Assembly: GCA_046329815.1 (NCBI GenBank)
Contig: JAXLTY010000001.1
Span: 496,001 to 560,000, forward strand
Direction of reading: 5' to 3'
DNA from: JADJSS01 sp046329815
GTDB taxonomy: Bacteria; Bacteroidota; Bacteroidia; Chitinophagales; JADIYW01
DNA length: 64,000 nt
The first letter of the stretch is position 1. Every line of letters begins with the position of its first letter. Shown here in pieces: positions 7,905-17,699 of this stretch. The position numbers were made by a program, and so were the translations under genes. Below the pieces are notes generated by a model. That model saw nothing but the letters and a program-made list of their open reading frames with translations. It did no database searches and was not told the DNA's origin.

Positions 7905-9416
7905 ATGTCAACAGCACTTTCTTATTATTTCAATGAAGAACACGAAGCATTCAGAAGAACGATTCGTCAGTTCTTGGAAGCAGAAGCAATTCCATACATC
8001 GACCAATGGGAACAAGACGGAAAAATTCCGCGCGAGTTTTGGAAAAAATTCGGCGAAATGGGCTACTTCGGTCTCTGCTATCCGGAACAGTATGGCGGCA
8101 GCAATCTCGACTTCTTTTATAATGTCGTGATGTTGGAAGAAATCTCTAAAATCTTCAGCGGTGGCTTTGCCATCACAGCAGCCGTACAAGTATTTATGAG
8201 TACGCCATATATCATGCATCACGGCAGCGATTATCTAAAAGAAGAATTTTTAAAACCGGCCATCGCCGGCAACAAAATCGGCTGTATAGGTATCACTGAA
8301 CCTGGTGCCGGCAGCGATGCAGCCAACATACAAATGCGCGCCAAAAAAGAAGGCGATTACTACATTTTAAACGGTTCCAAAACATTTATTACCAACGGCG
8401 TGTATGGACACTTCGTCATTCTCGTTTGCAAAACAAATCCGGAAGCAGGCGCAGCCGGTGTTAGTTTATTAGTTGTAGATTTAAACAGCGAAGGCATTCA
8501 GAAAAATAAATTGAAAAAACTCGGCTGGTATTCTTCAGATACAGCAGAATTGCATTTCGATAATGTAAAAGTGCCATCAAAAAATTTATTAGGCGAAGAA
8601 GGCAAAGGATTTTACTACTTAATGGGCGGTTTGCAATTGGAACGCTTAGCCGGTTCTATCATGGGTTACGCAGGTTGTGAAGCCATTTTGCAATACGGTT
8701 TAGAATACATGAGCCAACGCAGTGCATTTGGCCGAACCATCAATAAGTTTCAAGTACTACGTCATCGTGTGGCGCAGATGGCAGCAGAAATCGAATCGGT
8801 AAAATTCTTCATCTTACATACTTGCAGAATGCATGCTGATGGAAGATATGCTGTGAAAGAAAGTTCTATGGCAAAATTATTGGCAACCGAATTAGCAGAC
8901 AAATGCACTTATCAAGTACTGCAATTTTTAGGTGGTTATGGTTATATGGAAGAATATAAAGCAGCGCGCGCTTTCCGCGATGCGCGTATCGGTACCATCG
9001 GTGGCGGCTCATCGGAAATTATGCGCGAAATTATTGCCAAAATGGTGATTGATGACACCAATTATGAAAGAGCTGAATCGAAAAATACGGTAGAGCGTCC
9101 TAAATTAGAAACGGTTGGTGATATTTTTGCAACATTACCGGCACGTTTTAAAGCTGAAAAAGCAAAAGATAAAAAACTAAATGTACATTTTCAATTTACA
9201 ACTGATGCTTATACCGTAAATATTGAAGATGGAAAATTAAAAGTAGAAAATGGTTTAACCGGAAATCCGGATTGCTTAGTAGAAACCGATGATGAAACCT
9301 ATATTAATGTGGAAACCGGCAAACTAAATCCGCAGGAAGCATTTATGACCGGAAAGATAAAAGTGTCTGATCTAATGCAGATGATGGCGTTCGGCGGCTT
9401 GTTTAAAAAGTTATAA
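7905..9416 (+). CDS. Acyl-CoA dehydrogenase with C-terminal SCP2-like domain (second copy)
   Basis: FAD acyl-CoA dehydrogenase of 503 residues, paralog of the gene at 5899 over its full length. The dehydrogenase domain covers about 1-385, then a linker and an SCP2-like lipid-binding domain (about 405-503, ending with ETGKLNPQEAFMTGKI). As in the paralog, the classical glutamate position is Gly367 (TIGGGSSEI) and Glu246 in LQLERL takes the helix-G position used by long-chain and isovaleryl-CoA dehydrogenases. It lacks the word-repeat insertions of the first copy, so it shows the likely ancestral linker. It is the last gene of the operon; a strong terminator follows. A fused SCP2 domain may present long or bulky acyl chains to the active site (inference). 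Confidence 0.9.
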   Translation: MSTALSYYFNEEHEAFRRTIRQFLEAEAIPYIDQWEQDGKIPREFWKKFGEMGYFGLCYPEQYGGSNLDFFYNVVMLEEISKIFSGGFAITAAVQVFMSTPYIMHHGSDYLKEEFLKPAIAGNKIGCIGITEPGAGSDAANIQMRAKKEGDYYILNGSKTFITNGVYGHFVILVCKTNPEAGAAGVSLLVVDLNSEGIQKNKLKKLGWYSSDTAELHFDNVKVPSKNLLGEEGKGFYYLMGGLQLERLAGSIMGYAGCEAILQYGLEYMSQRSAFGRTINKFQVLRHRVAQMAAEIESVKFFILHTCRMHADGRYAVKESSMAKLLATELADKCTYQVLQFLGGYGYMEEYKAARAFRDARIGTIGGGSSEIMREIIAKMVIDDTNYERAESKNTVERPKLETVGDIFATLPARFKAEKAKDKKLNVHFQFTTDAYTVNIEDGKLKVENGLTGNPDCLVETDDETYINVETGKLNPQEAFMTGKIKVSDLMQMMAFGGLFKKL

Positions 9417-9446
9417 ATTTGTGAAATTTTGACTCAAATACATTAA

Positions 9447-9482
9447 AAAGCCATTCAAATAAAACGAATGGCTTTGTTTTTT
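9447..9482 (+). terminator. Rho-independent terminator of the acyl-CoA operon
   Basis: Stem AAAGCCATTC (9447-9456) pairs with GAATGGCTTT (9466-9475), 9-base loop, followed by GTTTTTT. It lies 30 bp after the last dehydrogenase. Confidence 0.85.
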
Positions 9483-9518
9483 AATTTTTCGGAATTAAAT
9501 TTGAAGTTCGAAACGCTT

Positions 9519-10364
9519 ATGAGAATATTTAGTTTATTTCTTCTTGCAATCATTTTTGTTGCCGGTTCATCGTTCACACCGAAAACCGCAACTAAAACTA
9601 TTGGTGGTATCGGCGGTCAGGCAATATATGATTCCACTGCGCAGCGATTCATGATCAAATCACTGGAAATAAACAATTACCTGAAAGCAAACTCACTTAG
9701 ACCTGGCGATTTAATTCTGGAAATAGACAAAGTTCCGATTCACAAAATGAATTACGGCGATGTTTTGAGTTTGGTGCAAGGCGAAGTAGGTACACCAATG
9801 AGTTTGAAAGTTATTCGCTACAACGGCATTGAAAAATATTATGAGATCAAAAGGATTCGTGTTACGCTAGATATGAATCCGACTTGGTGGTCTGTGCCTG
9901 ATTATAAATACTATCCATTGTTAGACGGTTTGAATTATGTGGTGAAAGAATTGAAAATAAATGGTAAGAATTCGATGGATTTATCTTCGAAAATTCCAAA
10001 TCAATCAGACAGAGTATATTGCAATTTTAATTTAAAAGGCGCTTACGAATCACTATATAAAAGGAACGAAAAAGGAAGATATTTCTACTCAGCAACGTTT
10101 GTTCAGTCTGACGACAGAGCAAAAGCAGAAGGCATGTACTTGTACCTGAATTACCAGTTAAAGCCATTGAACATTACTTATGTTAAAATGAAACGCACAG
10201 AAATCATTCAGGCAAACGCTAAAACCATTACATATAGTGTTGATGATTTCTCTGATATCGCATTACAAAAAATGACGATACAATTAAAACTGTTGCAGGA
10301 ATATGATGAAGGAGAAAAAAAGAATTTATGGAAAGTAGTTTTGGAAACAAAACTAAACAACTAA
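9519..10364 (+). CDS. Exported protein with a PDZ domain
   Basis: Protein of 281 residues. The ATG at 9519 is chosen because it opens a signal peptide (MRIFSLFLLAIIFVAGSS); the upstream in-frame start would overlap the preceding terminator. A PDZ-like domain at about 40-115 has the typical LRPGDLILEIDKVPI segment and binds peptide termini in better-known proteins. The remainder (about 125-281) is beta-rich and unrecognised. No protease catalytic residues are visible, so it is not an HtrA or CtpA protease. It stands alone and its end overlaps the end of the convergent WbqC gene by 12 bp. Likely periplasmic. Confidence 0.75.
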   Translation: MRIFSLFLLAIIFVAGSSFTPKTATKTIGGIGGQAIYDSTAQRFMIKSLEINNYLKANSLRPGDLILEIDKVPIHKMNYGDVLSLVQGEVGTPMSLKVIRYNGIEKYYEIKRIRVTLDMNPTWWSVPDYKYYPLLDGLNYVVKELKINGKNSMDLSSKIPNQSDRVYCNFNLKGAYESLYKRNEKGRYFYSATFVQSDDRAKAEGMYLYLNYQLKPLNITYVKMKRTEIIQANAKTITYSVDDFSDIALQKMTIQLKLLQEYDEGEKKNLWKVVLETKLNN

Positions 10365-10973
10365 TTTCTGTAAATAATCCAGACTCATCGTTCCTTTATT
10401 AAACAATAGATCCAGCATACTTAAATCTTTTTCAAATGGAAACCGGTCGCTGAAAACTTGTGGATATTCAGCAAATGTCAGCATCGATTTTTTTGCAGGT
10501 AAAATTTGACTTCTCAAATCCAAACCTTCAAAATCTGCTGTATTTACATATTTTTCTGTTAATTCAATTGATAAACTCACTTTCAAAATGGAAGCAATCT
10601 TATGCAAGATCTCAATATTGTAATCTAATAGAAAGCTGAATTTATTTTCGTAGAATTTTATAAAATGATCTTCATAAAATTCAAAATACGGCGATCGTCT
10701 GTATGCTGAAGTAACACTTTGCCAATGTAATTTCTGCCAATCTTCGTTATACGAAATGCGTACATCTTTCATCGCGTCGTGCTGATTCTTTCCTCTTTCC
10801 AAAGGAATACTCAAACGCAATAAACCATTAGCACCTAAAATATGGCAACGATTTCGATAGCTGCGTCTGACATAATGTTCATGCTGATCCATGATTATTT
10901 TATCAGCTAGCAATAATTGTTTCCAATAAGATAGAGCGCCTACATATTGCGCTTCAACTAAAATAACATTCAT
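10353..10973 (-). CDS. WbqC family protein
   Basis: Protein of 206 residues of the WbqC-like family (PF08889). Recognisable features are the N-terminal EAQYVGALSYWKQLLLAD segment, the YRNRCHILGANGLLRLSIP strand region and the HWQSVTSAYRRSPYFEFYE helix. Members sit in O-antigen and surface polysaccharide clusters and in Bacteroidota core genomes; the biochemical function is not established. The gene ends in a 12-bp convergent overlap with the PDZ gene. No signal peptide is seen, so it is cytoplasmic. In many Bacteroidota it lies beside signal peptidase genes; here it does not. Confidence 0.85.
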   Translation of the reverse strand: MNVILVEAQYVGALSYWKQLLLADKIIMDQHEHYVRRSYRNRCHILGANGLLRLSIPLERGKNQHDAMKDVRISYNEDWQKLHWQSVTSAYRRSPYFEFYEDHFIKFYENKFSFLLDYNIEILHKIASILKVSLSIELTEKYVNTADFEGLDLRSQILPAKKSMLTFAEYPQVFSDRFPFEKDLSMLDLLFNKGTMSLDYLQKLVV

Positions 10974-10999
10974 GCAGCAAAGATAATTTTATAAAATAA

Positions 11000-11027
11000 A
11001 AAATGGTTCGGAAAACCAAACCATTTT
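11000..11027 (-). terminator. Terminator of the minus-strand T9SS substrate operon
   Basis: AAAATGGTT (11000-11008) and AACCATTTT (11019-11027) form a 9-bp stem. On the minus strand the stem is followed by a T-rich run. It lies 21 bp after the stop codon of the large secreted protein. Confidence 0.75.
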
Positions 11028-11048
11028 ACAATAAACGTTTATAACTTT

Positions 11049-14000
11049 TTATTTCTTCAGAATTTTTTTAGTATAGACCGAATTTGATTTTTCAGAAATA
11101 ACTTTCAACACATAAATGCCGTTTGCTAATGTGCGCATATCTGTTTCAATAGTATTTGCGCCTGCTTTCACGTCTTTTTTCGTATCAATTAATACTCTGC
11201 CAAGATCATCTATTATTTTTATTTGGATCGTTTCGTCAGTTGGCGTTCTAAAATCAAAGTACAAAAATTCTTTTGCCGGATTTGGATATAAATTACTTAC
11301 TGCTGCCTGCTGCTGATTGGATATAGCAGAAAAAGTAACCAATACTATCTCAGAATAATGAACAGAACCATCAAAATCTACTTGTTTTAATCGATAGTAA
11401 TTTTTTCCGTTCAATGGATTCTCATCAATTAATTGATAAGATAACAACTCATGACTGAAGCCAGCCGCTTTTATTGTTCCTACAGTTGTAGTAAAATGAA
11501 TTCCATCTGCAGAACGTTCTACCATAAAATAATTGCTGTTTTTTTCAGAAGCTGTTTTCCATAAAAGCAATACATCTTCATTTAGTTTTTCCGCTTTAAA
11601 TTCAACCAATTCAACAGGCAATGTAATATCATTTTGTATAGTTGCAAACTTAGAAAAACCGGACATCGATGTTCGCTGCACCGCAGTTACCGGATTGGCC
11701 AACACACAATTTCCGTTCAATGCCCATGCAGGCGATGATGATGGACTTTTTGCTATAGAGAAATACGTTCTGCTGTTTGTATAACTTCTGTTGTATAATG
11801 TCATGGTATAATCTCCTGTAGTTGCTGCGGACGCATCAATACTCCAGTAACCATTATTTAAATACGGTGCATTATAAGTTACGCCACACTCAGTGCCCCA
11901 GCCAGGCGCACCAGGCATTGGCCAAGAGCCGCCCCAAGGATCAAATCGTGCTAATAACTGAATTGGTGAAGCAGCTACAGAAGAAGTAAAATTTATATTT
12001 GCTCTTTCATAACCTGGTGTTGCATGACCAACCGGAAAATCAAATGAACCGGTAGTACCTGCCGCTAAGTATCTTCTCAGATTTCCTTCAACATAGCTAT
12101 TTGCATTTCCTGTTGTAACTGCAGCATTAGATGTATTTGTCAAAACAACTTCCTGTGCATTTGGTGTAATAATTTTTCCAAGTGTTAAAGTTAATACACC
12201 ACTTGTTCCCAAGACCATATTTGGTGTGTTTGTAGCTGAAATTGAAACACCTGTTCCTGTATGATTCATTACTATATTATTCAATGTAAGAATTGGTGTT
12301 GCAGCAACTGCATTCGGACTATAACTTTGAGCCGTTGAGCCATTAAATATAACCGTTGAATTCGCAGTACCTGTAAATGTAGTTCCACCTGCAGCATTAA
12401 TAATATTGCCGGCTATCGTTAGATTTCTGCTATTTAAATTAAAAATACTGTTAGCGTTAGTGGTTGTAAAATTGCCTAATAATTCTAAGTTAGTGTTAGC
12501 TGTAACATTACAATTCGTTCCACCTGCTGCATCTGTAATAGTAAGGTTTCCTAATCGGCTGGAACCACTTAATGTACCATTTAAAGTGTGTGACACATAA
12601 TCATCGCTAAATAAAATAGTAGATGTTGGATCGGCAATAATAGTTCCGTTATTATACATGCTTTCGCAAATTTTTAGAACTGAATTTGGACCTAAAGTCA
12701 ATGTAGCGCCCGGATCAATGGTAATATTTCTCACAACTACAGCACCCATCGCTGCTGTTATAGTTGGTTGAAATGAAGACGATGGTGAAACGATTGCATT
12801 AATTCCACAAGTTGGTATTGTACAGCCACCCCAATTTACAGCAGTAGTCCATGTAGTATTATTCGCTCCACCTGTCCATGTTACAGAAGCAGGTGTTCCA
12901 TAATTTACGACACCTGCAGCAGTGCTGGTAAAATCTAATGTAAAACCGGAAGTACTATTAGAATAATTCTGAACTGCCAATAAATAAATATCGCCTGCTG
13001 CGACTGTGGCACCAGGTTCATATGCAGCATCATACCCTACATAAGGCGATGGTGAATTACCACTTGCCGACAAACCTGTGACGCCTAAAAAGCTATAATT
13101 ACATGCAACTGTATTTGCACCTCCATTTGTATTTATTGCAGCACATGATGTAGCACTTGTACCATTTACTTTCCATAACAAGAAATCATAGTCCGTTTCA
13201 TCACCGGCAATTCCATCATAATCATTTGGAACAATATTAAAATAAAGTGTTCCAGGATTATCAATAATAATTTTATACCAAACAGAACCACGTTCTCCTG
13301 TAGTGCAATTCGGACCTGACGTATTAGTATTATTTTGATCACAAGTAAAACCGATGCCTTGATATCCAGGATCTCCAACAACGATAGTTGAATTACAAAC
13401 TGTAATTGGTGTTACACATTCCTGACCTGAAGTAGCAGGATAACTACTGCTTCCATCTACTACTGTAATTGCAAATGTTCCTGTAGAATCGTTATTTCCA
13501 TCAACAGCAATATAATATCTAACACCGGCTGTCAGACCAGTTAAAGATAATTCGGAAATATCCAGATAAGTATAACCACAATCAGGTGCATCATCATTGC
13601 AAGCAACTAACGTCATAGATGAACCACATGTTCCTGAATATACTGCTATCTGTGTTTCACGCAAACTACCTGGTGCTGTTCTAACTTTTGCAGTAGATGA
13701 TGCGGCAACAAATGAGAACCAGACTGTATTCCTGGTATATCCGTCCCAACAACTTGGCGTTGCAGGTTCTCCAGAACTATAAGCACAACTATTATTTCCT
13801 GAAGCTATTGAACCTAAAGGTATATTAACTGCATTACAAGGCAAATCGTTTGCAGGTGTTCCGTTTGGACACGGATTATAAATACATAAATTTTGAGTTG
13901 TATAATAAGCACCACTTGTGTAAGTGTACATTCTTACATAATAGGTTTGGCCAATAGTTAAACCAGACATAATACCACCATTATCATTATCTGTACATAA

Positions 14001-16067
14001 AAGAGAGGTCATAGTAGAACCACATGTACTTGAGAATACCTGAAAATAAACATCTGTCTCACCGGAAACCCAAGATGCGTTCAAAACCAAATCTGAAGCA
14101 GTTGCAACAAATGAAAACCAAACATCATCATTAGCAGTTCCGGGATTGCTGGTGCATGCTCCTGTCGGCGTCACACCTGAATTCGTTGTACCAATAGTTG
14201 TTTGATTGGTTAAAGATGCACAAGAACCATCTGTCGGAATTGCAGGAAATGCTTTAGCCAAAGAACAATTATCATTGGGTGGTGTTGTTTGCAGACAAAT
14301 ATTTTGTACACTAGTAACACTACCGTAGTATGTGTACATTCTGATATAATAAGTTTGTCCAACTGTAAGACCGGAAAGCGTACCACCTGCGTCTGCATCA
14401 GAACAAAAAACGGAATTCATAGTAGATCCGCAAGCACTTGAAAACACTTGCCAGTACACGTCTGTTTCACCGGAAACCCAGGACGCTTTCAAAATAATGG
14501 TAGGTGCAGTTGCAACAAATTTAAACCATACATCATCGTCTGGTGTGCCTGAATTGCTGGTACAAGTTCCTGTCGGTGTAACGCCGGAATTAGTTGCCGC
14601 ATCAGTAGATTGATTACTTAAAGACGAACAACTACCATCTGTCGGAATTGCAGGAAATGCTGTCGCACCAGAACAATTATCGTTTGATGGTGGTGGTGGC
14701 GGCGCTTTGATGCAAATATTCTGAACGGTTGTTCCTGTAAAATAAGTATATAATCTTACATAGTATTTTTGCCCGATAGTCAAACCACTAATCGTTCCGC
14801 CTGAGTTATTATCTGTACATAAAAGTGCTGTCATTGAAGAAGCGCACGCTCCTGAAAACACTTGCCAATACACGTCTGTTTCTCCGGAGACCCAAGTTGC
14901 AGAAAGTATTTCTGAAGTTGCTGTTGCAATGAATGAAAACCATACATCATTCGTTGGTGTACCAGAATTACTGGTACAAGCGCCAGTTGGTGTTACATTA
15001 GAATTGGTAGAAGCTGCATTAGATTGATTAGATAAAGTTGCGCAAGTACCGTCTGTTGGCACAACAGGAAACGCAGTTGCTCCGGAACAGTTATCATTAG
15101 AAGGCGCTGTTGGTATTGTACCGCACTGTACAAATCGCGATCGAAATGAAGTATTCGTGCCACAAGAACTATTGGTATTATTATAAACTCTTACAGTGCC
15201 TGTAAACGTAGCAGTCCAGCTAACTGGTGTAGTACCTGATGCATAAATTGGCGTTCCGCCTGATCCGTTTGCAATTGTTAAATAATCTGTAGAAATGTCA
15301 GTACTGAAAATATACGGCGTACCTGATGTTACACTCACTACAGAATATTCAGTAGCATAACCGGCTGATGTAATAGTTTCTAGAGAACCATTGCATGCTG
15401 GTGTATATGTTGTAGATGGATATTGTGTTGTATTAGATGTACAACCAGGAGCTACCGGTGTATTAGATGTAATCAATGTAACATCATCTATAGCACCTGG
15501 TGGTTGATATGCGCCGGAACCATCGCATTTCCATTGAAAGATCAAATTGGAAGTTGTTCCGGCTAATGATGCCGGTAATGTAATGGTTATTGATTGCCAT
15601 GTAGTTTGCTGATTGTACCACGTTGCACCAACTTGCGCTGCAGCAGCGCTTTCCGTTCCTGCAGTCGGTACAGTTCCTGTTACAAAAACTTTTAGATTGT
15701 CCCAGTCAAAAGAAGTTCCTTCACCATTGCATTTCCACTTAAAAGACAATGTAATAGTTGGTTCACCTGTCGGAAATGAAATAGATCGATAGATATGCTG
15801 AACTCTTGATGTACCACCACCATATACATTACTCGTACCACCATCATTAGATACATATGCACTTTGCGTTCCTGCAAATGAAGTAGCAGTACCAACCTGC
15901 CATTTGTCTGCTGCGCCACCGCCATTATTTACCAATGTCCAACCGGTTGTACCGCTTTCAAAGCCACCATTGTTTACTGTCGGACTTAATAAAGTTGTTT
16001 GTGCAAATAAAATATTACTTACAGACAGACCAATTAAAAAAAATATAGATTGTAAAAATTTATTCAT
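11049..16067 (-). CDS. Large secreted repeat protein with T9SS type A sorting domain
   Basis: Exported protein of 1672 residues, presumably anchored at or released from the cell surface. It has a signal peptide (1-22), a jelly-roll-like region (about 25-205, GGFESGTTGW), three close copies of an about 130-residue module beginning NDNCSGATAFP (about 322, 457, 589) and a fourth diverged one (about 730-865). Each module carries the strands DVWFSF and SGETDVYWQVF and the segment GLTIGQTYYVRMYTY, as in PPC-like bacterial prepeptidase folds. A beta-helical region follows (about 1090-1300), and the C-terminal LYPNPAKEF segment (about 1593-1672) is the type A sorting domain removed during export. No enzyme motif is visible, so adhesion is the likely role. 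It lies 10 bp behind a small exported protein in one operon. Confidence 0.88.
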   Translation of the reverse strand: MNKFLQSIFFLIGLSVSNILFAQTTLLSPTVNNGGFESGTTGWTLVNNGGGAADKWQVGTATSFAGTQSAYVSNDGGTSNVYGGGTSRVQHIYRSISFPTGEPTITLSFKWKCNGEGTSFDWDNLKVFVTGTVPTAGTESAAAAQVGATWYNQQTTWQSITITLPASLAGTTSNLIFQWKCDGSGAYQPPGAIDDVTLITSNTPVAPGCTSNTTQYPSTTYTPACNGSLETITSAGYATEYSVVSVTSGTPYIFSTDISTDYLTIANGSGGTPIYASGTTPVSWTATFTGTVRVYNNTNSSCGTNTSFRSRFVQCGTIPTAPSNDNCSGATAFPVVPTDGTCATLSNQSNAASTNSNVTPTGACTSNSGTPTNDVWFSFIATATSEILSATWVSGETDVYWQVFSGACASSMTALLCTDNNSGGTISGLTIGQKYYVRLYTYFTGTTVQNICIKAPPPPPSNDNCSGATAFPAIPTDGSCSSLSNQSTDAATNSGVTPTGTCTSNSGTPDDDVWFKFVATAPTIILKASWVSGETDVYWQVFSSACGSTMNSVFCSDADAGGTLSGLTVGQTYYIRMYTYYGSVTSVQNICLQTTPPNDNCSLAKAFPAIPTDGSCASLTNQTTIGTTNSGVTPTGACTSNPGTANDDVWFSFVATASDLVLNASWVSGETDVYFQVFSSTCGSTMTSLLCTDNDNGGIMSGLTIGQTYYVRMYTYTSGAYYTTQNLCIYNPCPNGTPANDLPCNAVNIPLGSIASGNNSCAYSSGEPATPSCWDGYTRNTVWFSFVAASSTAKVRTAPGSLRETQIAVYSGTCGSSMTLVACNDDAPDCGYTYLDISELSLTGLTAGVRYYIAVDGNNDSTGTFAITVVDGSSSYPATSGQECVTPITVCNSTIVVGDPGYQGIGFTCDQNNTNTSGPNCTTGERGSVWYKIIIDNPGTLYFNIVPNDYDGIAGDETDYDFLLWKVNGTSATSCAAINTNGGANTVACNYSFLGVTGLSASGNSPSPYVGYDAAYEPGATVAAGDIYLLAVQNYSNSTSGFTLDFTSTAAGVVNYGTPASVTWTGGANNTTWTTAVNWGGCTIPTCGINAIVSPSSSFQPTITAAMGAVVVRNITIDPGATLTLGPNSVLKICESMYNNGTIIADPTSTILFSDDYVSHTLNGTLSGSSRLGNLTITDAAGGTNCNVTANTNLELLGNFTTTNANSIFNLNSRNLTIAGNIINAAGGTTFTGTANSTVIFNGSTAQSYSPNAVAATPILTLNNIVMNHTGTGVSISATNTPNMVLGTSGVLTLTLGKIITPNAQEVVLTNTSNAAVTTGNANSYVEGNLRRYLAAGTTGSFDFPVGHATPGYERANINFTSSVAASPIQLLARFDPWGGSWPMPGAPGWGTECGVTYNAPYLNNGYWSIDASAATTGDYTMTLYNRSYTNSRTYFSIAKSPSSSPAWALNGNCVLANPVTAVQRTSMSGFSKFATIQNDITLPVELVEFKAEKLNEDVLLLWKTASEKNSNYFMVERSADGIHFTTTVGTIKAAGFSHELLSYQLIDENPLNGKNYYRLKQVDFDGSVHYSEIVLVTFSAISNQQQAAVSNLYPNPAKEFLYFDFRTPTDETIQIKIIDDLGRVLIDTKKDVKAGANTIETDMRTLANGIYVLKVISEKSNSVYTKKILKK

Positions 16068-16077
16068 CGCTTCAGTT

Positions 16078-16464
16078 CTATTTAATTTTTGATTCCAGTT
16101 CTTTCACTTTAACTTCCAGTTCCTGTTTTAGCTTTTCTTTTTGCTCTGACGTTAAACCATTGGATGCTCTGTATTCAGTCTCAGTAATTGTATTTACAAG
16201 TACGTTTACTTTTATCAGTTTATTCAGGACAATATTTTTGTTCAATGGTTTTGTTGTTTCGACATAAACCACACGTTCATCCTGATTTAAAGAAAGGTAG
16301 TCAGCGTGTGTAAATTTTTGTATCAATGCTTTTATTTCTTCCGTATTTGTCTTATTATCTGAAGTGTAGCTTATCTTGTACGAATAGGTAATCGTAGTTT
16401 GCGCTTTTATAAAAAATGGAAAAACAAGAAAAAGAGTGTAAAAAATATACTTCATATCATTCAT
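16078..16464 (-). CDS. Small exported protein of unknown function
   Basis: Protein of up to 128 residues with a signal peptide (MKYIFYTLFLVFPFFIKAQ; Met4 at 16455 may be the real start). The mature part ends in a charged helix (EQKEKLKQELEVKVKELESK), probably a coiled coil. It lies 10 bp ahead of the 1672-residue T9SS substrate and would be made from the same message, which hints at a role in its export or folding, but the sequence itself shows no known domain. A similar arrangement, with an unrelated small protein, is seen at 38858-39259. Confidence 0.7.
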   Translation of the reverse strand: MNDMKYIFYTLFLVFPFFIKAQTTITYSYKISYTSDNKTNTEEIKALIQKFTHADYLSLNQDERVVYVETTKPLNKNIVLNKLIKVNVLVNTITETEYRASNGLTSEQKEKLKQELEVKVKELESKIK

Positions 16465-16735
16465 TTAATTTGAGAGAATAAACCTTAGATACCAGACGTA
16501 GAAAACAATCAGTTGCAGTAGTTGTAAATCCGTATTTTAAAATTAAAACTATTTTATGACTATTTTAAAGTTTTCAGATATGTTCAATTAAATTTAACAA
16601 TGATATTTTTACTTATATAGAAGAATTTTAAAATATAATTGAAATAACTACAGTAAATCGGTACAAATCTGTAGATTTATTTTAAGTTAACGTCTTTAAA
16701 ACCGCTATTCTAACACAAATATGTAACTTTGAGGC

Positions 16736-17617
16736 ATGCAATGGCTGTTGACTAAAATCGGATTGTTTTACGCAAAAATATTGTCATGGATAAGTTTAGA
16801 CAAGCTCTACATTTTTTCTGATTTCCTCTTTTTTTTACTGATTCGCGTTTATTCTTACCGAAGAACTATCATCGAACTCAACCTGATTCATGCTTTTAAA
16901 GACAAGCGCAGTGAAGAATTATGGTTTATTCGTGATAATTATTATCGTCATTTCGCTGATTTCCTGGTAGAAACAATCAAGTCTATTTCTATTTCTAAAG
17001 TAGAATTACTGCACAGAATTCAATTGCATCACAACAGTTATGCAATGCTTAAAAAATATGAAGAAACAGGACAACATATTTTTGTTGTATTAGGTCACTA
17101 CGGAAATTGGGAATGGGCTTCTTTGCTTGCCGGCATCGAAACCAAACTGCCTTCTTATGCTTTGTATGCGCCGCCAAGCAATAAGACTTTTGAAAAATTT
17201 CTTTTAAAAAACCGCTCGCGTTTTGGTTGTCAGTTGGTAAGCATGAACCAGATGAAATCATTGTATGCAAATCTGCAAAAAAATCCTTCGCTGGTTGCAT
17301 TTGTAGCTGACCAAACACCGGTTGACACAGACAAAGCTTACTGGACAAATTTTCTTTCCATCAAAACGCCTTTTTTTAATGGCTTTGACACACTAGCCAG
17401 AAAAACGAACGCGATTGTTTTGTACACTTCTATCCGAAAAATAAATCGTGGTTATTATGAGATCAATTTTGAAACGATTACGGAAAACGCAGCTACTGAA
17501 ACTGAAAATGTCATTGTAGAAAAATATGTTCGTCTGTTAGAAAAAGACATAGAAAACAAACCGGAATACTGGCTTTGGAGCCACAGACGATGGAAACGCG
17601 CCGGAATTAATTACTAA
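16736..17617 (+). CDS. Lysophospholipid/lipid A acyltransferase (LpxL/HtrB family)
   Basis: Inner-membrane acyltransferase of 293 residues that adds a secondary acyl chain, most likely to lipid A or another surface glycolipid. The HX4E catalytic motif is seen as GHYGNWEW near residue 120, with the usual N-terminal membrane helix and the downstream segment VAFVADQTP. The length matches the family. A TAACTTTG box at 16724-16731, a match to the -7 element, sits 4 bp before the ATG; if used, the transcript would be nearly leaderless, but no -33 box is evident. It is followed by a glycosyltransferase and an RmlD-like reductase on the same strand, which supports a surface-lipid role. The 271 bp upstream hold no other gene. 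Confidence 0.88.
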   Translation: MQWLLTKIGLFYAKILSWISLDKLYIFSDFLFFLLIRVYSYRRTIIELNLIHAFKDKRSEELWFIRDNYYRHFADFLVETIKSISISKVELLHRIQLHHNSYAMLKKYEETGQHIFVVLGHYGNWEWASLLAGIETKLPSYALYAPPSNKTFEKFLLKNRSRFGCQLVSMNQMKSLYANLQKNPSLVAFVADQTPVDTDKAYWTNFLSIKTPFFNGFDTLARKTNAIVLYTSIRKINRGYYEINFETITENAATETENVIVEKYVRLLEKDIENKPEYWLWSHRRWKRAGINY

Positions 17618-17699
17618 TGATGAGTGTTGAATGTTCAATGATTAATGTATTTTTGTTTTCATTCTTGAATTTAACATTCATCATTAAACATTCATCATT
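17616..17699. repeat. Palindromic word repeat of ATTCATCATT type
   Basis: The arms AATGATGAGTGTTGAATG (17616-17633) and, as complement, 17682-17699 agree at 16 of 18 bases; both contain repeated TTGAATG or CATTCATC words. The element starts at the preceding stop codon and ends at the base before the start of the next gene. Confidence 0.75.

Noticed and set aside
16724..16731. TAACTTTG as promoter of the acyltransferase
   Set aside because: Matches the -7 box but has no -33 partner at a proper distance and lies 4 bp from the ATG; kept only as a remark.
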